Shown: positions 53,040 through 62,373 of the stretch, piece after piece | Layout of the letters: the number at the start of each line of letters is the position of its first letter | Numbering within the stretch: position 1 is the stretch's first letter | Source of the DNA: Clostridiaceae bacterium | GTDB lineage: Bacteria > Bacillota > Clostridia > Lachnospirales > Lachnospiraceae | Direction of reading: 5' to 3' | DNA length: 64,000 nt | Assembly (NCBI GenBank): GCA_910574345.1 | Contig: CAJSZV010000006.1 | Coordinates: forward strand, 70,340 to 134,339 | Notes under the pieces: model-generated | The model's database searches: none | What the model saw: the letters and a program-made list of their open reading frames with translations, nothing else | What the model was told of the DNA's origin: nothing | Program-made: the position numbers and the translations under genes

Positions 53040-53068
53040 TTGACAATAATTATCAATAATAGTATGCT
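53040..53068 (+). promoter_or_regulatory. feo promoter with iron-box-like dyad
   Basis: TTGACA (53040-53045), 17 bases, TATGCT (53063-53068). ATTGACAATAATTATCAAT (53039-53057) is a dyad similar to Fur/DtxR-type boxes and overlaps the promoter. It fits iron repression of the downstream feoA-feoB operon. Confidence 0.65.
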
Positions 53069-53229
53069 TCATGTAAAGGGAGTTACCCGGCTCTAACCAC
53101 TGGTGTACTGTATCGTTCACATTTGGATGACAGAGAAGGGCGCACTACACGGAGGACAGAGCCGCCTGATATGAAATACTCTGCAGAAAGCAGCAGGGTG
53201 TGGAATCTGCAATGAAGGAGCAAAGGATC

Positions 53230-53469
53230 ATGAAGCTGAATGAAGGAGAGATTGGGGAAACATATAAAGTGACAGGCGTTATGGTAGATGAGAAGATTAC
53301 CAGGCGTCTGGAAGCATTGGGGGTCAATGAGAAGACACCTGTTACCATTCTGAACAAAAAAGGAAGCGGAAGTCTGATTATCAAGGTAAGAGGCACCAGG
53401 CTGGCTCTCGGAAAGAGGATATCCGATGGAATATCAGTGGAGGAGGTACGTCATGGCGCCAAGAGATAA
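53230..53469 (+). CDS. feoA: FeoA, ferrous iron transport accessory protein
   Basis: A 79-residue SH3-like cytoplasmic protein: MKLNEGEIGETYKVTGV, ITRRLEALGVNEKTPVTIL, and GTRLALGKRISDGISVEEV. AAGGAG nine bases upstream favours ATG 53230 over 53212. It overlaps feoB by 17 bases and modulates FeoB at the membrane. Confidence 0.9.
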   Translation: MKLNEGEIGETYKVTGVMVDEKITRRLEALGVNEKTPVTILNKKGSGSLIIKVRGTRLALGKRISDGISVEEVRHGAKR

Positions 53470-55456
53470 TAGCCGGATTACGGTGGGATTTGTGGGCAAT
53501 CCCAACTGCGGCAAGACCACACTTTTTAACGCGTTTACGGGTGCGAAACTGAAAGTGGCCAACTGGCCCGGTGTCACGGTGGAAAAAGTAGAGGGGGAGA
53601 CCAGCTATGAGGGACGCCCCATCCGTGTCATTGACACTCCTGGTATTTACAGTCTTACATCCTATACCATTGAAGAGATCGTTACCAGAAAGTGTATTGA
53701 GGACCAGGATGTGGATGTGATCATCAACGTGGTAGATGCCTCTTCCCTGGAAAGGAATCTGTATCTGACTTTACAGCTTCTGGAATTGAAAAAGCCTGTT
53801 ATTTTGGCTCTCAATATGATGGATATTGTGGAAGAGCGGGGCATGGAGATTGACCTTCACCGTCTTCCGGAGATGCTGGGCCATATTCCTGTGGTGCCTG
53901 TGTCCGCAAGAAAGCGAAGCGGCCTGGATGTGCTTATGCATGCGGTGGTTCACCACTATGAGGAGGGGCCTCAGGGAGTTGTAGTCCGCTATGCCCCTCA
54001 GCTGGAGACCAAGATCGGTCAGGTGGAAGCGGCTTTGCGGAACAAATACGGAGATATGGATAACCTTCGCTGGCATGCCATAAAGATGCTGGAGTATGAT
54101 GAGGAGGTCAATAAAGACCATCCCCTTAATCTGACGGGAATTGTGGATTATTCTTATGAGAAGGATATCATCAATGAAAAATATGACTATATTGAAGAGG
54201 TCATTGACGAATGTCTGTTCAACAAGCAGAAGCAGGCCGCTATGACAGACAAGATTGATGAATTCCTTACACATCCCGTATGGGGAATTCCTGTTTTTCT
54301 GGGAATTATGGCTTTTGTGTTTTTCCTTACCTTTACTGTTGGAGACTTTTTGAAAGCATATTTTGAGACAGGTCTGGAGTATTTTTCTCAGGGACTGCTC
54401 TCAGGACTTGAGGCTATGGGTACTTCTGACTGGCTGATCTCTCTTCTGGTAGACGGAATTGTGGCAGGTGTAGGTGGTATTCTTACGTTTCTGCCTAATA
54501 TTTTTATCCTCTTTCTTGCACTGGCATTTTTAGAGGACAGCGGCTATATGGCCAGAGTTGCCTATGTCATGAATGAAACCATGAGTCGTGTGGGGCTTTC
54601 CGGCAAGGCATTTCTTCCCATGCTGCTGGGATTTGGCTGTACGGTGCCGGCAGTTATGGCCACCAGAGCCCTTGCCACGGACAGGGACAGGAGAAGGACG
54701 ATCCTCATTACTCCGTTTATGTCCTGTTCGGCAAGGCTGCCTATCTATGTGCTCTTTGCTCAGATGTTTTTCAGGGAGCATGCATTGCTTGTGGCTTATT
54801 CCCTGTATTTGATCGGGCTTCTCATGGCCATCGGCGTGGCCTTTGTGGTACATAAGAGCGCAGGGAAAGAAGAGGGGGATGCTCTGTTAATCGAACTTCC
54901 TGAGTATAAGACGCCCAACGGGCGGACAGTGGCCATCTATGTGTGGGAAAAGGTAAAAGATTATCTGACAAAGGCGGGCACAACCATCTTTGCGGCATCC
55001 ATTGTCCTGTGGTTTGTGCTGAATATGGGGCCCGGAGGTCTTGTGGAGGATGTGTCGGGAAGCTTTGCCGCTATGATCGGACGCTTCCTGGTTCCGGCGC
55101 TGCGGCCGGCCGGCCTGGGAAGCTGGCAGATTGCCGTGGCTTTGATATCGGGATTGTCTGCGAAAGAAGTGGTGGTGTCCAGCTTTTCCGTGCTCTATGG
55201 GATTAACAATATCAATTCAGCGGCGGGAATGGTGGAATTGTCCAGGATATTGGCTGTGGACGGATTCGGTGCGGTTAATGCGTATGCACTGATGATCTTT
55301 TGCCTTCTCTATTCCCCTTGTGTGGCAGCAATCGGCACCATCAAAAGGGAGACCGGCTCTTTAAAATGGACGGCGGGAATGGTCCTGTTCCAGATTCTTA
55401 TGGCCTGGGCAATGTCAGTTCTGGTATATCAGGCAGGCTCCTTTTTGGTTGGATAA
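53453..55456 (+). CDS. feoB: FeoB, ferrous iron transporter GTPase
   Basis: A 667-residue protein. G domain with GNPNCGKTTLFNAF (G1), DTPGIYSL (G3) and ALNMMD (G4), then a GDI region, and a polytopic membrane part with two Gate motifs (MLLGFGCTVPAVMATRAL and LISGLSAKEVVVSSFSVLYG). It imports Fe2+ at the cytoplasmic membrane. GGAGGAGG precedes ATG 53453. Co-transcribed with feoA under the iron-box-like promoter. Confidence 0.96.
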   Translation: MAPRDNSRITVGFVGNPNCGKTTLFNAFTGAKLKVANWPGVTVEKVEGETSYEGRPIRVIDTPGIYSLTSYTIEEIVTRKCIEDQDVDVIINVVDASSLERNLYLTLQLLELKKPVILALNMMDIVEERGMEIDLHRLPEMLGHIPVVPVSARKRSGLDVLMHAVVHHYEEGPQGVVVRYAPQLETKIGQVEAALRNKYGDMDNLRWHAIKMLEYDEEVNKDHPLNLTGIVDYSYEKDIINEKYDYIEEVIDECLFNKQKQAAMTDKIDEFLTHPVWGIPVFLGIMAFVFFLTFTVGDFLKAYFETGLEYFSQGLLSGLEAMGTSDWLISLLVDGIVAGVGGILTFLPNIFILFLALAFLEDSGYMARVAYVMNETMSRVGLSGKAFLPMLLGFGCTVPAVMATRALATDRDRRRTILITPFMSCSARLPIYVLFAQMFFREHALLVAYSLYLIGLLMAIGVAFVVHKSAGKEEGDALLIELPEYKTPNGRTVAIYVWEKVKDYLTKAGTTIFAASIVLWFVLNMGPGGLVEDVSGSFAAMIGRFLVPALRPAGLGSWQIAVALISGLSAKEVVVSSFSVLYGINNINSAAGMVELSRILAVDGFGAVNAYALMIFCLLYSPCVAAIGTIKRETGSLKWTAGMVLFQILMAWAMSVLVYQAGSFLVG

Positions 55457-55473
55457 GAGATCGGCAGTAAGAT

Positions 55474-56424
55474 TTAAGAAAGCAATGTGGTATCTTTTGG
55501 AGTGCCGGCCAAGGTGACGCTGTCAGGGTCTCTGGAGTAAAGATAGACCTGGTCCGACAGACGGTCCTCTAACGGAACTTCGGTCCGGTTAATGTGGGAT
55601 ACCATATGGGTAAGCTCTTCAAAACAGATGCTGTCTTCATAGGGAATTAAAAGAACTTCGTGGATGCTGGAGGGAAGGATGACCAAATCCTTTTCCATCA
55701 TATCCGCGAAGTTTTTTAGTTGTCCGGGATAGAGGATGGCACAGGCGCCGCAGATTCCGGAGGAATTGGTCAGGACATAGAGAGGTGAGACAGCAGGGGC
55801 GGAAAGAAGATCATCAATGAAATCTTCCCGGTAATCCTCGCCTAAGTGTTCTTTGGCAATGGCTTTCATTACCTCAGACATGCTTTTCAATTCTGCCGGA
55901 AGAAACCGGGGAGTATTGGCGCAGGCAAGGCGGTAAAGTTCGCTGAGGGTAGTGTTCCAGGATTCCATATGATCATTGTGAATGAGAGCTGTCATCTGGC
56001 CGTCTTCATTTTTTTCCAGAAACAGGTAAAATACAATGGAAAGATCCAGATAGGGAATAGAGGGAATGTCTTTTAACAGTTCCTTATTGGAAGCCGTGTG
56101 GATTAATTTGTAAAGAACCTTGTCCTGAAGCAGGGAAAAATCATTGAGAATGGAGAAATCCAGATGGGTGACAGCAGAATTTTCCTGATAAATCTGAAGA
56201 ATTTCTTCAATGATGGAATGGAAGGAAATGCCTTCCTCATACCGGTCGTAATAGCTGTTTAAGTAAATGGTGGGAGAAGAGCGGGCTGTTTTGTGTATGA
56301 TGCAGAGCCCATCCAGGACAGTCCCATTATTCTTGGGAACCTTCTGAAGGATAAGTCTGTAGTCTTTTCCCAGCTGTGACTGCAAGGTATCAGTTACCTT
56401 TGTTTGAAACATTTCGTATATCAT
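55474..56424 (-). CDS. DUF5688 family protein
   Basis: A 316-residue cytoplasmic protein: PTIYLNSYYDRYEEGISFHS, SIPYLDLSIVFYLFLEKNED and ALIHNDHMESWNTTLSELYR...GACAILYPGQLKNFADMM. This order is typical of DUF5688 proteins, common in Lachnospiraceae and of unknown function. Convergent with feoB, 17 bases apart. GGAGG lies upstream of its ATG on the minus strand. Confidence 0.82.
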   Translation of the reverse strand: MIYEMFQTKVTDTLQSQLGKDYRLILQKVPKNNGTVLDGLCIIHKTARSSPTIYLNSYYDRYEEGISFHSIIEEILQIYQENSAVTHLDFSILNDFSLLQDKVLYKLIHTASNKELLKDIPSIPYLDLSIVFYLFLEKNEDGQMTALIHNDHMESWNTTLSELYRLACANTPRFLPAELKSMSEVMKAIAKEHLGEDYREDFIDDLLSAPAVSPLYVLTNSSGICGACAILYPGQLKNFADMMEKDLVILPSSIHEVLLIPYEDSICFEELTHMVSHINRTEVPLEDRLSDQVYLYSRDPDSVTLAGTPKDTTLLS

Positions 56425-56677
56425 GTGTATACCTCCTTTGTGATTTATGCAGACTGCGCATACGAATTACACCCCATTCAATCTTTTGCATGCGGGCATA
56501 TGACTGGAATTCAGTCCTGAAACACAGAATACCGGAAAATGGTGTTTTCATTATAGCGGATGGGTTAACATTTGGCAAGAAGAAAATCTGTACAAAATCA
56601 GGAGTGGTTTTTTGTGGAATATGTGAGAATAAAATGGAAGATTCGTAATGTCAGCCTTGCTGCATGCACAAAAATAA

Positions 56678-56749
56678 TGCGTCTGAGAGGAATCGAACCT
56701 CCGCACGCGGCTCCGGAGGCCACTGCTCTATCCACTGAGCTACAGACGC
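56678..56749 (-). tRNA. tRNA-Arg (anticodon CCG)
   Basis: On the minus strand GCGTCTG pairs with CAGACGC in the acceptor stem. The D-arm is AGCTC..GAGC. The anticodon arm is GTGGC-CTCCGGA-GCCGC giving CCG, and the T-arm is GAGG-TTCGATT-CCTC. No CCA is encoded. It reads arginine CGG codons. Confidence 0.92.
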
Positions 56750-56928
56750 ATCACATATATAATACTATACTCTTATGAGAGATGCAAGTACAAATTGAAA
56801 AATTTTCTCCATTGTTACTTTCACACCCTTGGGTTTCCTGCTGTGAACCCGCCATGTGGAAGCAGTTGCTTTTTACCCCTGTTTTTGCTAGAATAAAACG
56901 AGACTTAATTACCGGAGGTACAGGAAAT

Positions 56929-57759
56929 ATGGCAGTTCAAAGGAGAAGGGCGCGGCAGGAACCCAAAAGCAACGGATTAGCAAAGCTCCTGCGTTTTGCC
57001 GCGGTTCCTGCGGTGGTGATTGTACTGATCATTATCATCTTATGTCTGGATACTGAAAAAGATGACGGCGGGAAGGATGTGCCGGTGTCTGCAATGTCGG
57101 GTGAGAGCGGACAGCCGGATGACAGCGGCCAGAACAGCGGGGAGCCTTTGGGGGAATACGATACAACAGACAACACGGAGGAGGGAGAGGAAGACGGTTC
57201 TTCTGAGAGTGAGATGATCTATGCCGAGCCGTCCCAATATCCTTTCCAGCAGGATGCTGTACTGGAACTTACAGGCCTTGTTCAGGCTTACTGCGAGGCC
57301 AAGACAGAGTGTGATCCTGACCTGCTTGCCTGGGTCTTTGGAATTGAGGAATGGTCAGAGGAAGAGAAAAATGAGACAAAAGTTCGCATGGAACTGGTGA
57401 AAGCCAGTGTAAAGGGATACCAGAATATCTCCTGCTACTCCATTCAGGGACCGGCGGAGAACTCTTATGTAATCTTCCCTTACTACGAGATCCGCTATCG
57501 GGAGACGGATACTTTGATGCCTGCGTTCAGCTGGGGGTATGTCCGTCAGGACGAGAGCGGACGCTATTATATGGTTCAGGAAATAGACGACGCGGTGAAT
57601 GAATATATCAGAAAAGTAGGGGAGAAATCAGAGGTGAAAGCAGTGATGTCTCAGATTCTGGCCAGGCAGCAGGAGGCTATTGCCGGCGATGAGGTGCTGC
57701 AGAAAATATATGGAAGTACGGGAGAGTCCCAGGTTATCATCGGAGGAGTAGGGGGCTGA
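56929..57759 (+). CDS. single-pass membrane-anchored protein
   Basis: A 276-residue protein. A basic N-terminus (MAVQRRRARQEPKSNGL), one transmembrane helix (RFAAVPAVVIVLIIIILCL, ~24-42), an acidic disordered linker (EEGEEDGSSESEM), then an extracytoplasmic NTF2/SnoaL-like-looking domain with LVQAYCEAKTECDPDLLAW and YYEIRYRET. GGAGG precedes ATG 56929. Chromosomal hypothetical; upstream of queA. Confidence 0.65.
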   Translation: MAVQRRRARQEPKSNGLAKLLRFAAVPAVVIVLIIIILCLDTEKDDGGKDVPVSAMSGESGQPDDSGQNSGEPLGEYDTTDNTEEGEEDGSSESEMIYAEPSQYPFQQDAVLELTGLVQAYCEAKTECDPDLLAWVFGIEEWSEEEKNETKVRMELVKASVKGYQNISCYSIQGPAENSYVIFPYYEIRYRETDTLMPAFSWGYVRQDESGRYYMVQEIDDAVNEYIRKVGEKSEVKAVMSQILARQQEAIAGDEVLQKIYGSTGESQVIIGGVGG

Positions 57760-57841
57760 GAGGGTTTTGGCTGCACAGGAAAGGGTCAAAAAATTGAAGC
57801 AGCTGTGAAACACAAGGCAGCTGCAGAATGGAGAAATAAAT

Positions 57842-58867
57842 ATGAATGTATCAGAGTTTTATTTTGATCTGCCCCAGGAATTGATCGCCCAGGATCCTTT
57901 GGAGGACCGGTCTTCCTCCAGGCTGCTGGTGCTTGATAAGGATACCGGCAGCATAGAGCACAGAGGATTTCGTGACCTTTTGTCCTATTTAAGAAAAGGA
58001 GACTGTCTGGTTATCAATGACACCAAGGTAATCCCGGCCAGATTGTATGGTGTGAAAGAGGATACGGAGGCTAAGATTGAGGTGCTTCTGCTTAAAAGAA
58101 AAGGGAAGGATGTGTGGGAAACCCTTGTAAAGCCGGGCAAAAAGGCAAAACCGGGGACAGTTATTTCTTTTGGAGACGGACTCTTAAAAGGTGTGGTAAC
58201 GGATATTGTGGAAGAAGGCAACCGGCTGATTCAATTTACCTATGAAGGGATTTTTGAGGAGATTCTGGATAAGCTGGGACAGATGCCTCTGCCGCCTTAC
58301 ATCACTCACCAGCTGAAGGATAAAAACAGGTATCAGACCGTATATGCCAAACATGACGGTTCCGCGGCGGCGCCTACTGCAGGGCTTCATTTTACAAAAG
58401 AGCTTTTAAAAGAGATTGAAAATATGGGAGTGGAGATTGCCCGTGTAACGCTCCATGTAGGCCTGGGGACTTTTCGGCCTGTAAAAGTGGAGAACATTCT
58501 GGATCATCATATGCATTCGGAATTTTATATGGTGGAGGAGGAAGAGGCGGAAAAGATTAATCGTGCAAAAAGAGCGGGCGGACGAATCATCTGTGTAGGC
58601 ACCACCAGCTGCCGCACTCTGGAATCTGCCGCGGGAGAGGACGGCGTTTTAAGGGCGGGAAGCGGCTGGACAGATATTTTCATCTATCCCGGCTACGAGT
58701 TTAAGATACTGGACTGCCTGGTGACTAATTTTCATCTTCCGGAATCCACTCTGGTTATGCTGGTGTCGGCTTTAGCCGGAAGGGAACATGTACTGAATGC
58801 CTATGAAGAAGCGATAAAGGAAAGATACCGTTTTTTCAGCTTTGGGGATGCTATGCTCGTGTTGTAG
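57842..58867 (+). CDS. queA: QueA, tRNA preQ1 ribosyltransferase-isomerase
   Basis: A 341-residue enzyme, normal family length: [88 protein letters not shown] and [19 protein letters not shown]. It transfers the ribosyl part of S-adenosylmethionine to preQ1 in tRNA to form epoxyqueuosine. Core chromosomal gene, followed by a terminator and then a prophage. Confidence 0.96.
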   Translation: MNVSEFYFDLPQELIAQDPLEDRSSSRLLVLDKDTGSIEHRGFRDLLSYLRKGDCLVINDTKVIPARLYGVKEDTEAKIEVLLLKRKGKDVWETLVKPGKKAKPGTVISFGDGLLKGVVTDIVEEGNRLIQFTYEGIFEEILDKLGQMPLPPYITHQLKDKNRYQTVYAKHDGSAAAPTAGLHFTKELLKEIENMGVEIARVTLHVGLGTFRPVKVENILDHHMHSEFYMVEEEEAEKINRAKRAGGRIICVGTTSCRTLESAAGEDGVLRAGSGWTDIFIYPGYEFKILDCLVTNFHLPESTLVMLVSALAGREHVLNAYEEAIKERYRFFSFGDAMLVL

Positions 58868-58941
58868 CATTGAAATCGCGCTTTTGTAAACTAAGGGAAA
58901 TCCCAGAAGAAAATAGATTTTGAATTTTGGGACAGAGGAAA

Positions 58942-58972
58942 CCCCAGGAGTTTAGCGGCTCCTGGGGTATTT
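58942..58972 (+). terminator. intrinsic terminator after queA
   Basis: CCCCAGGAG (58942-58950) and CTCCTGGGG (58959-58967) form a 9-bp stem followed by TATTTT. It also lies at the end of the convergent serine integrase gene. TGGGACA/TGTCCCA flank it. Confidence 0.85.
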
Positions 58973-58982
58973 TGTCCCATCA

Positions 58983-60719
58983 TCACCGGTAGATGAAAGA
59001 ATGGGACAGACCATTTTTGAAAACAATAGAGCAGATGCGTCCATCCATAACGGAGATGCTGTCAATGATTCCCAGAAGGAATGTTTTCAAGACATCCGCA
59101 TCCACGGACGATGCCAGGCGCTTGTAATTGACATAATTCCTGCCGGATAGGTTCTGCGATATGATGAACTCGCTGGCACGCTGCACAAAGATTTCATCGG
59201 ATACGGACTGGTTCCAGGCATCCGGGTTTGCCATCCCTATCCGCTCATTGATGCCCTCCAGAGCCTCAATAAGTTTTTCTTTTTCGATGATATATTCTTT
59301 TTCCGACATCGCGTCATCGGAATAAAGGTATAAGTTTGTCAGACGTTCCAGAGCGCGTTCTGCCCTCTGCTTTTCCTTCCGGAGTTTTGAAAGCTCCGAC
59401 TGCGCTTGCCTCTTTTCGTCTTTTTTGATTTTAACTCCCTTCCCATACACATCTCCAGACACTTTTCCGGATGCAAGGACGGAGTATAGGTCATTCAGCC
59501 CATCCGGTTCAATCCCCTTTACCTGGAGGAAAGTATCGCCGCGAAGGAGACGCTCCTGCAATTCCTCTGGAGAAGATATTTCCGCAAAGCCACGCTGTGC
59601 GTTAAGCATATTCAGTATATAGTTAAATACAAACTCTCCAACGACCGGATCAGAGATAGTAGGACAGTTGCAGGCGGTAGGAGATTTCCGGCGTGTGGAG
59701 CAGGAGTATTTTGAATACTTCCAGCCGTCCCTTGTAATATTACCAGGAGTGCTGTTCATGGGCTTTTTACAGGCACCACAATACATAAGGCCACCGAACA
59801 CATGAACGTGTTTTGTCTCATGTTTCCTCTGATGGATTTTATACTGTTCTGCCTGGGAATCCAGAATGGCGATAATGCGCTCTTTTTGTTCACGACTTAT
59901 CATCGCCGGGTGATGGTCTTGAATCGTTATCCATTCGGATTCTTTTTTCTTTTTACTCCGGTTTCCTTCCTTTGAGCGGTTGTACTGGTAATCTCCGCAG
60001 TAGAATACGTTCCGCAGGATGATTAAGAGTGTGGCGGCAGACCATTGATTTCCGGCGCGAGAGAACAGCTGCCGGTCATTAAGGATTCTGGCTACATGGA
60101 TAAGGGAGCGGTGTTCCTCATAAAGGTTGTGCATCATCTCCACAACGGATTTTTCCGATTCATTGAAAGAAAACTCCCCGGTCTGGATGTCGTAATTATA
60201 GCCATACGGAACGCGCCCGCCGTTCCATAGGCCATTGTTCGCCCTGGAAATCATGGTAGCGGTCACGCGCTCTGATGTCATGTTGCGCTCCAGCTCCGCA
60301 AATACCAGGATGATTTTAAGCATGGCCTCTCCCATAGCAGTAGAGGTATCAAACTGCTCATTCTTGCTTACAAAGATGACCCCCAGCTCTTTCAGCTCAT
60401 TGTACATGGATGCGAAGTCCAGGAGATTCCGGGAGATGCGGTCTATCTTCCAGACAAGCAGGTGCGTGAAAACGCCCTGGCGAATCTGGGACATCATCTC
60501 CTGGAATTTTGGCCGGTCAGTATTCTTCCCGGAGTAGCCTGCGTCCTCAAATATCACATAATCATCCGTACCCAAGATAAGGGACGCATACGCAATCAAG
60601 TCTTTTTTCTGCATTGGTAGGGAGTCTTTGTCTATCTGGTACAAGGTAGAGACGCGGACATATATTGCCACACGCGCCTTGCCATGCTCTATCAATGCCT
60701 TTACTTTCTTATAAGCCAT
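58983..60719 (-). CDS. large serine recombinase (prophage integrase)
   Basis: A 578-residue large serine integrase. Resolvase domain ARVAIYVRVSTLYQIDKDS (catalytic Ser), EDAGYSGKNTDRPKF, LLVWKIDRISRN and FAELERNMTSERVTA; then the recombinase domain (WNGGRVPYGYNYD) and zinc ribbon (MYCGACKKPMN..CSTRR...CNC). A coiled-coil tail (LRKEKQRAERALERL) completes it. It integrates the element by attP x attB recombination. Outermost gene of the prophage, pointing to queA, so the left att site should lie just beyond 58980. Confidence 0.93.
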   Translation of the reverse strand: MAYKKVKALIEHGKARVAIYVRVSTLYQIDKDSLPMQKKDLIAYASLILGTDDYVIFEDAGYSGKNTDRPKFQEMMSQIRQGVFTHLLVWKIDRISRNLLDFASMYNELKELGVIFVSKNEQFDTSTAMGEAMLKIILVFAELERNMTSERVTATMISRANNGLWNGGRVPYGYNYDIQTGEFSFNESEKSVVEMMHNLYEEHRSLIHVARILNDRQLFSRAGNQWSAATLLIILRNVFYCGDYQYNRSKEGNRSKKKKESEWITIQDHHPAMISREQKERIIAILDSQAEQYKIHQRKHETKHVHVFGGLMYCGACKKPMNSTPGNITRDGWKYSKYSCSTRRKSPTACNCPTISDPVVGEFVFNYILNMLNAQRGFAEISSPEELQERLLRGDTFLQVKGIEPDGLNDLYSVLASGKVSGDVYGKGVKIKKDEKRQAQSELSKLRKEKQRAERALERLTNLYLYSDDAMSEKEYIIEKEKLIEALEGINERIGMANPDAWNQSVSDEIFVQRASEFIISQNLSGRNYVNYKRLASSVDADVLKTFLLGIIDSISVMDGRICSIVFKNGLSHSFIYR

Positions 60720-60756
60720 GAAATACCTCCCAAAAAGAAAAGCCCCTAAATGGGGG

Positions 60757-61299
60757 CTATATTGCAGCCTGCCGCTGGCAAGCGAACTGTGAAAGGAACC
60801 GGTCCTCCGCCTGGCTTATCCTGGAGTTAATTTCCCCGATCTTCCCATCCCTGGACATAAGCAGCAGCTCACGGCACTCTTTTGTTGTGAATAGGTGGCA
60901 TTGGTAAATGCCAGGTATGAAAGCCTTGCGGCAGATGGTGAGCAGTTCTTTTTCTGATATACCGCACCTGCAGCAAAGGTCAAAGATTTTGTTCACGATT
61001 CCAACATCCACAGATGCAGTCGATTTCCAGCCGCGGAAATTGTCCTGCTGATAATATAGCAGGCGTTCTATGCTGTCAAAGCCGTTTAAGTCGGAGTAGA
61101 AAGCCATGCAGTAATAGGCAAGCGCTATACGGAGATTCCCTTCCAGTTCTACAAACCGGCCCTGGCGCACACGGGCATCCCGGAGCAGGCGGTAATTCCC
61201 GGTTCTCAAATATAACTCTACTTCCAGGGTGAGGCTATCCCACCGCATATCATTCCCGGTACCGTCTCCAGAAATAGGACGCATATAATCTGGCAACAT
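60757..61299 (-). CDS. phage hypothetical protein
   Basis: A 180-residue helical protein: LTLEVELYLRTGNYRLLRDA, IALAYYCMAFYSDLNGFDSI and a cysteine-rich LCCRCGISEKELLTIC stretch. Not recognised. Lies between the serine integrase and the repressor on the same strand, hence probably part of the lysogenic operon. Confidence 0.6.
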   Translation of the reverse strand: MLPDYMRPISGDGTGNDMRWDSLTLEVELYLRTGNYRLLRDARVRQGRFVELEGNLRIALAYYCMAFYSDLNGFDSIERLLYYQQDNFRGWKSTASVDVGIVNKIFDLCCRCGISEKELLTICRKAFIPGIYQCHLFTTKECRELLLMSRDGKIGEINSRISQAEDRFLSQFACQRQAAI

Positions 61300-61341
61300 A
61301 ATCCACCTCCATTGTTTATTTCCGCCGCTTGCGGATGCTGT

Positions 61342-61701
61342 CTATCCTAATAACCTTTTTTCCTCCTCTTGCATAGCGCGGTAAGTATCACACGCGCTTT
61401 TCATATATGCAAAACACATATCCTGGAGATTTCCGGGCAAAGAACGAAACATGGCAAGTATGTCTGATTCATCTTGTGATAACGGTTGCGGTTCTCCAGG
61501 CTTTACATATTCACTCCCAGTAAGAAGGAGGTCTGTGGAACAATTAAGATATTCTGCTAAAGCAATTACAGCATCGGAGTTTGGAGCGCTACCAGCTTGC
61601 CATCTTCCGATGCTACCGGTACTTATTTTACATTCTTTCAATACTGGAGTGGGTTTCAAACCCTTCATGTCGCATATTTCCTTAAAATTATCCCAAAACA
61701 A
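61342..61701 (-). CDS. XRE-type phage repressor
   Basis: A 119-residue HTH protein: FWDNFKEICDMKGLKPTPVL, KECKISTGSIGRWQAGSAPN, and VIALAEYLNCSTDLLLTG, then a helical tail. A TTG start at 61701 is favoured because GGAGG sits eight bases upstream; the longer frame starts before that RBS. Divergent from the Cro-like gene, so the likely CI-type repressor of the prophage. Confidence 0.82.
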   Translation of the reverse strand: MFWDNFKEICDMKGLKPTPVLKECKISTGSIGRWQAGSAPNSDAVIALAEYLNCSTDLLLTGSEYVKPGEPQPLSQDESDILAMFRSLPGNLQDMCFAYMKSACDTYRAMQEEEKRLLG

Positions 61702-61943
61702 ATAAGCCACCTCCAAAAGCAACTCACAAATCGGCGTAAAAATATTGACAAACGCCTTTCAGTGAGTTATGATATATATGCAAGATACATTTGTGCGTTT
61801 TATTTTCCTTAACGAATAACACATGCACAAAAACGCTCTTTTATGCGTTACAAGACAAAGAGCGCACATATTCATTTTAACAATGTATCGTCAAAATGTA
61901 AAGTCAAAATGTAACGCACATCATAGCAAAGGAGGTAAGAGAG
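61702..61943. promoter_or_regulatory. prophage divergent operator region
   Basis: No gene. TGCGTTACA (61844) and TGTAACGCA (61910) are inverted copies. TGTGCGTTT (61792) and GAGCGCACAT (61860) are related half-sites. GTCAAAATGTAA is directly repeated at 61890 and 61903, 13 bases apart. Multiple related sites between divergent HTH genes suggest a lysis-lysogeny switch. Confidence 0.65.
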
Positions 61944-62345
61944 ATGGAAAAAAAGCTAACTCCCTGGTGTGAGAACGTAAAAATCGCCATGATTGAGCGC
62001 GAATTGAGTGTACAAGATTTAGCGGATGCTATCGGGATGTCGCGTGTGTATACATCGGCGGTCATCAACGGCAGAGTCCAGTCTGAACCAGCCATGCGGC
62101 TCATAAGCGATACGTTGAACATCGAAAGCCCAGAAAAGAGAAAATCTGATTCCTGGTGCAAGAGCGTGAGGATAGCGATGGTAAAGCGCGGATGGAGTGT
62201 GCTGGATTTGGCAAAGGCAGCGCACATGAGCAAAGGCCACACATCGGCAGTCATCAATGGCAGGGTGCAATCCTCTCCAGCGGTCAGAGCCATAAGCGAT
62301 GTACTGAACATTGATGCAGCTGCTCTTTCCTCAGATGCTAATTGA
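61944..62345 (+). CDS. tandem-duplicated HTH protein (Cro-like)
   Basis: A 133-residue protein of two near-repeats (~72 residues apart). W-C-E-N-V-K-I-A-M-I-E-R-E-L-S-V / LADAIGMSRVYTSAVINGRV, and W-C-K-S-V-R-I-A-M-V-K-R-G-W-S-V / LAKAAHMSKGHTSAVINGRV. Each is a small HTH unit, so one chain could bind two half-sites like a covalent dimer. AAAGGAGGTAAGAG precedes ATG 61944. First gene of the rightward phage operon. Confidence 0.8.
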   Translation: MEKKLTPWCENVKIAMIERELSVQDLADAIGMSRVYTSAVINGRVQSEPAMRLISDTLNIESPEKRKSDSWCKSVRIAMVKRGWSVLDLAKAAHMSKGHTSAVINGRVQSSPAVRAISDVLNIDAAALSSDAN

Positions 62346-62373
62346 ATTATACATCGAAAGGACGGTGGATGAC

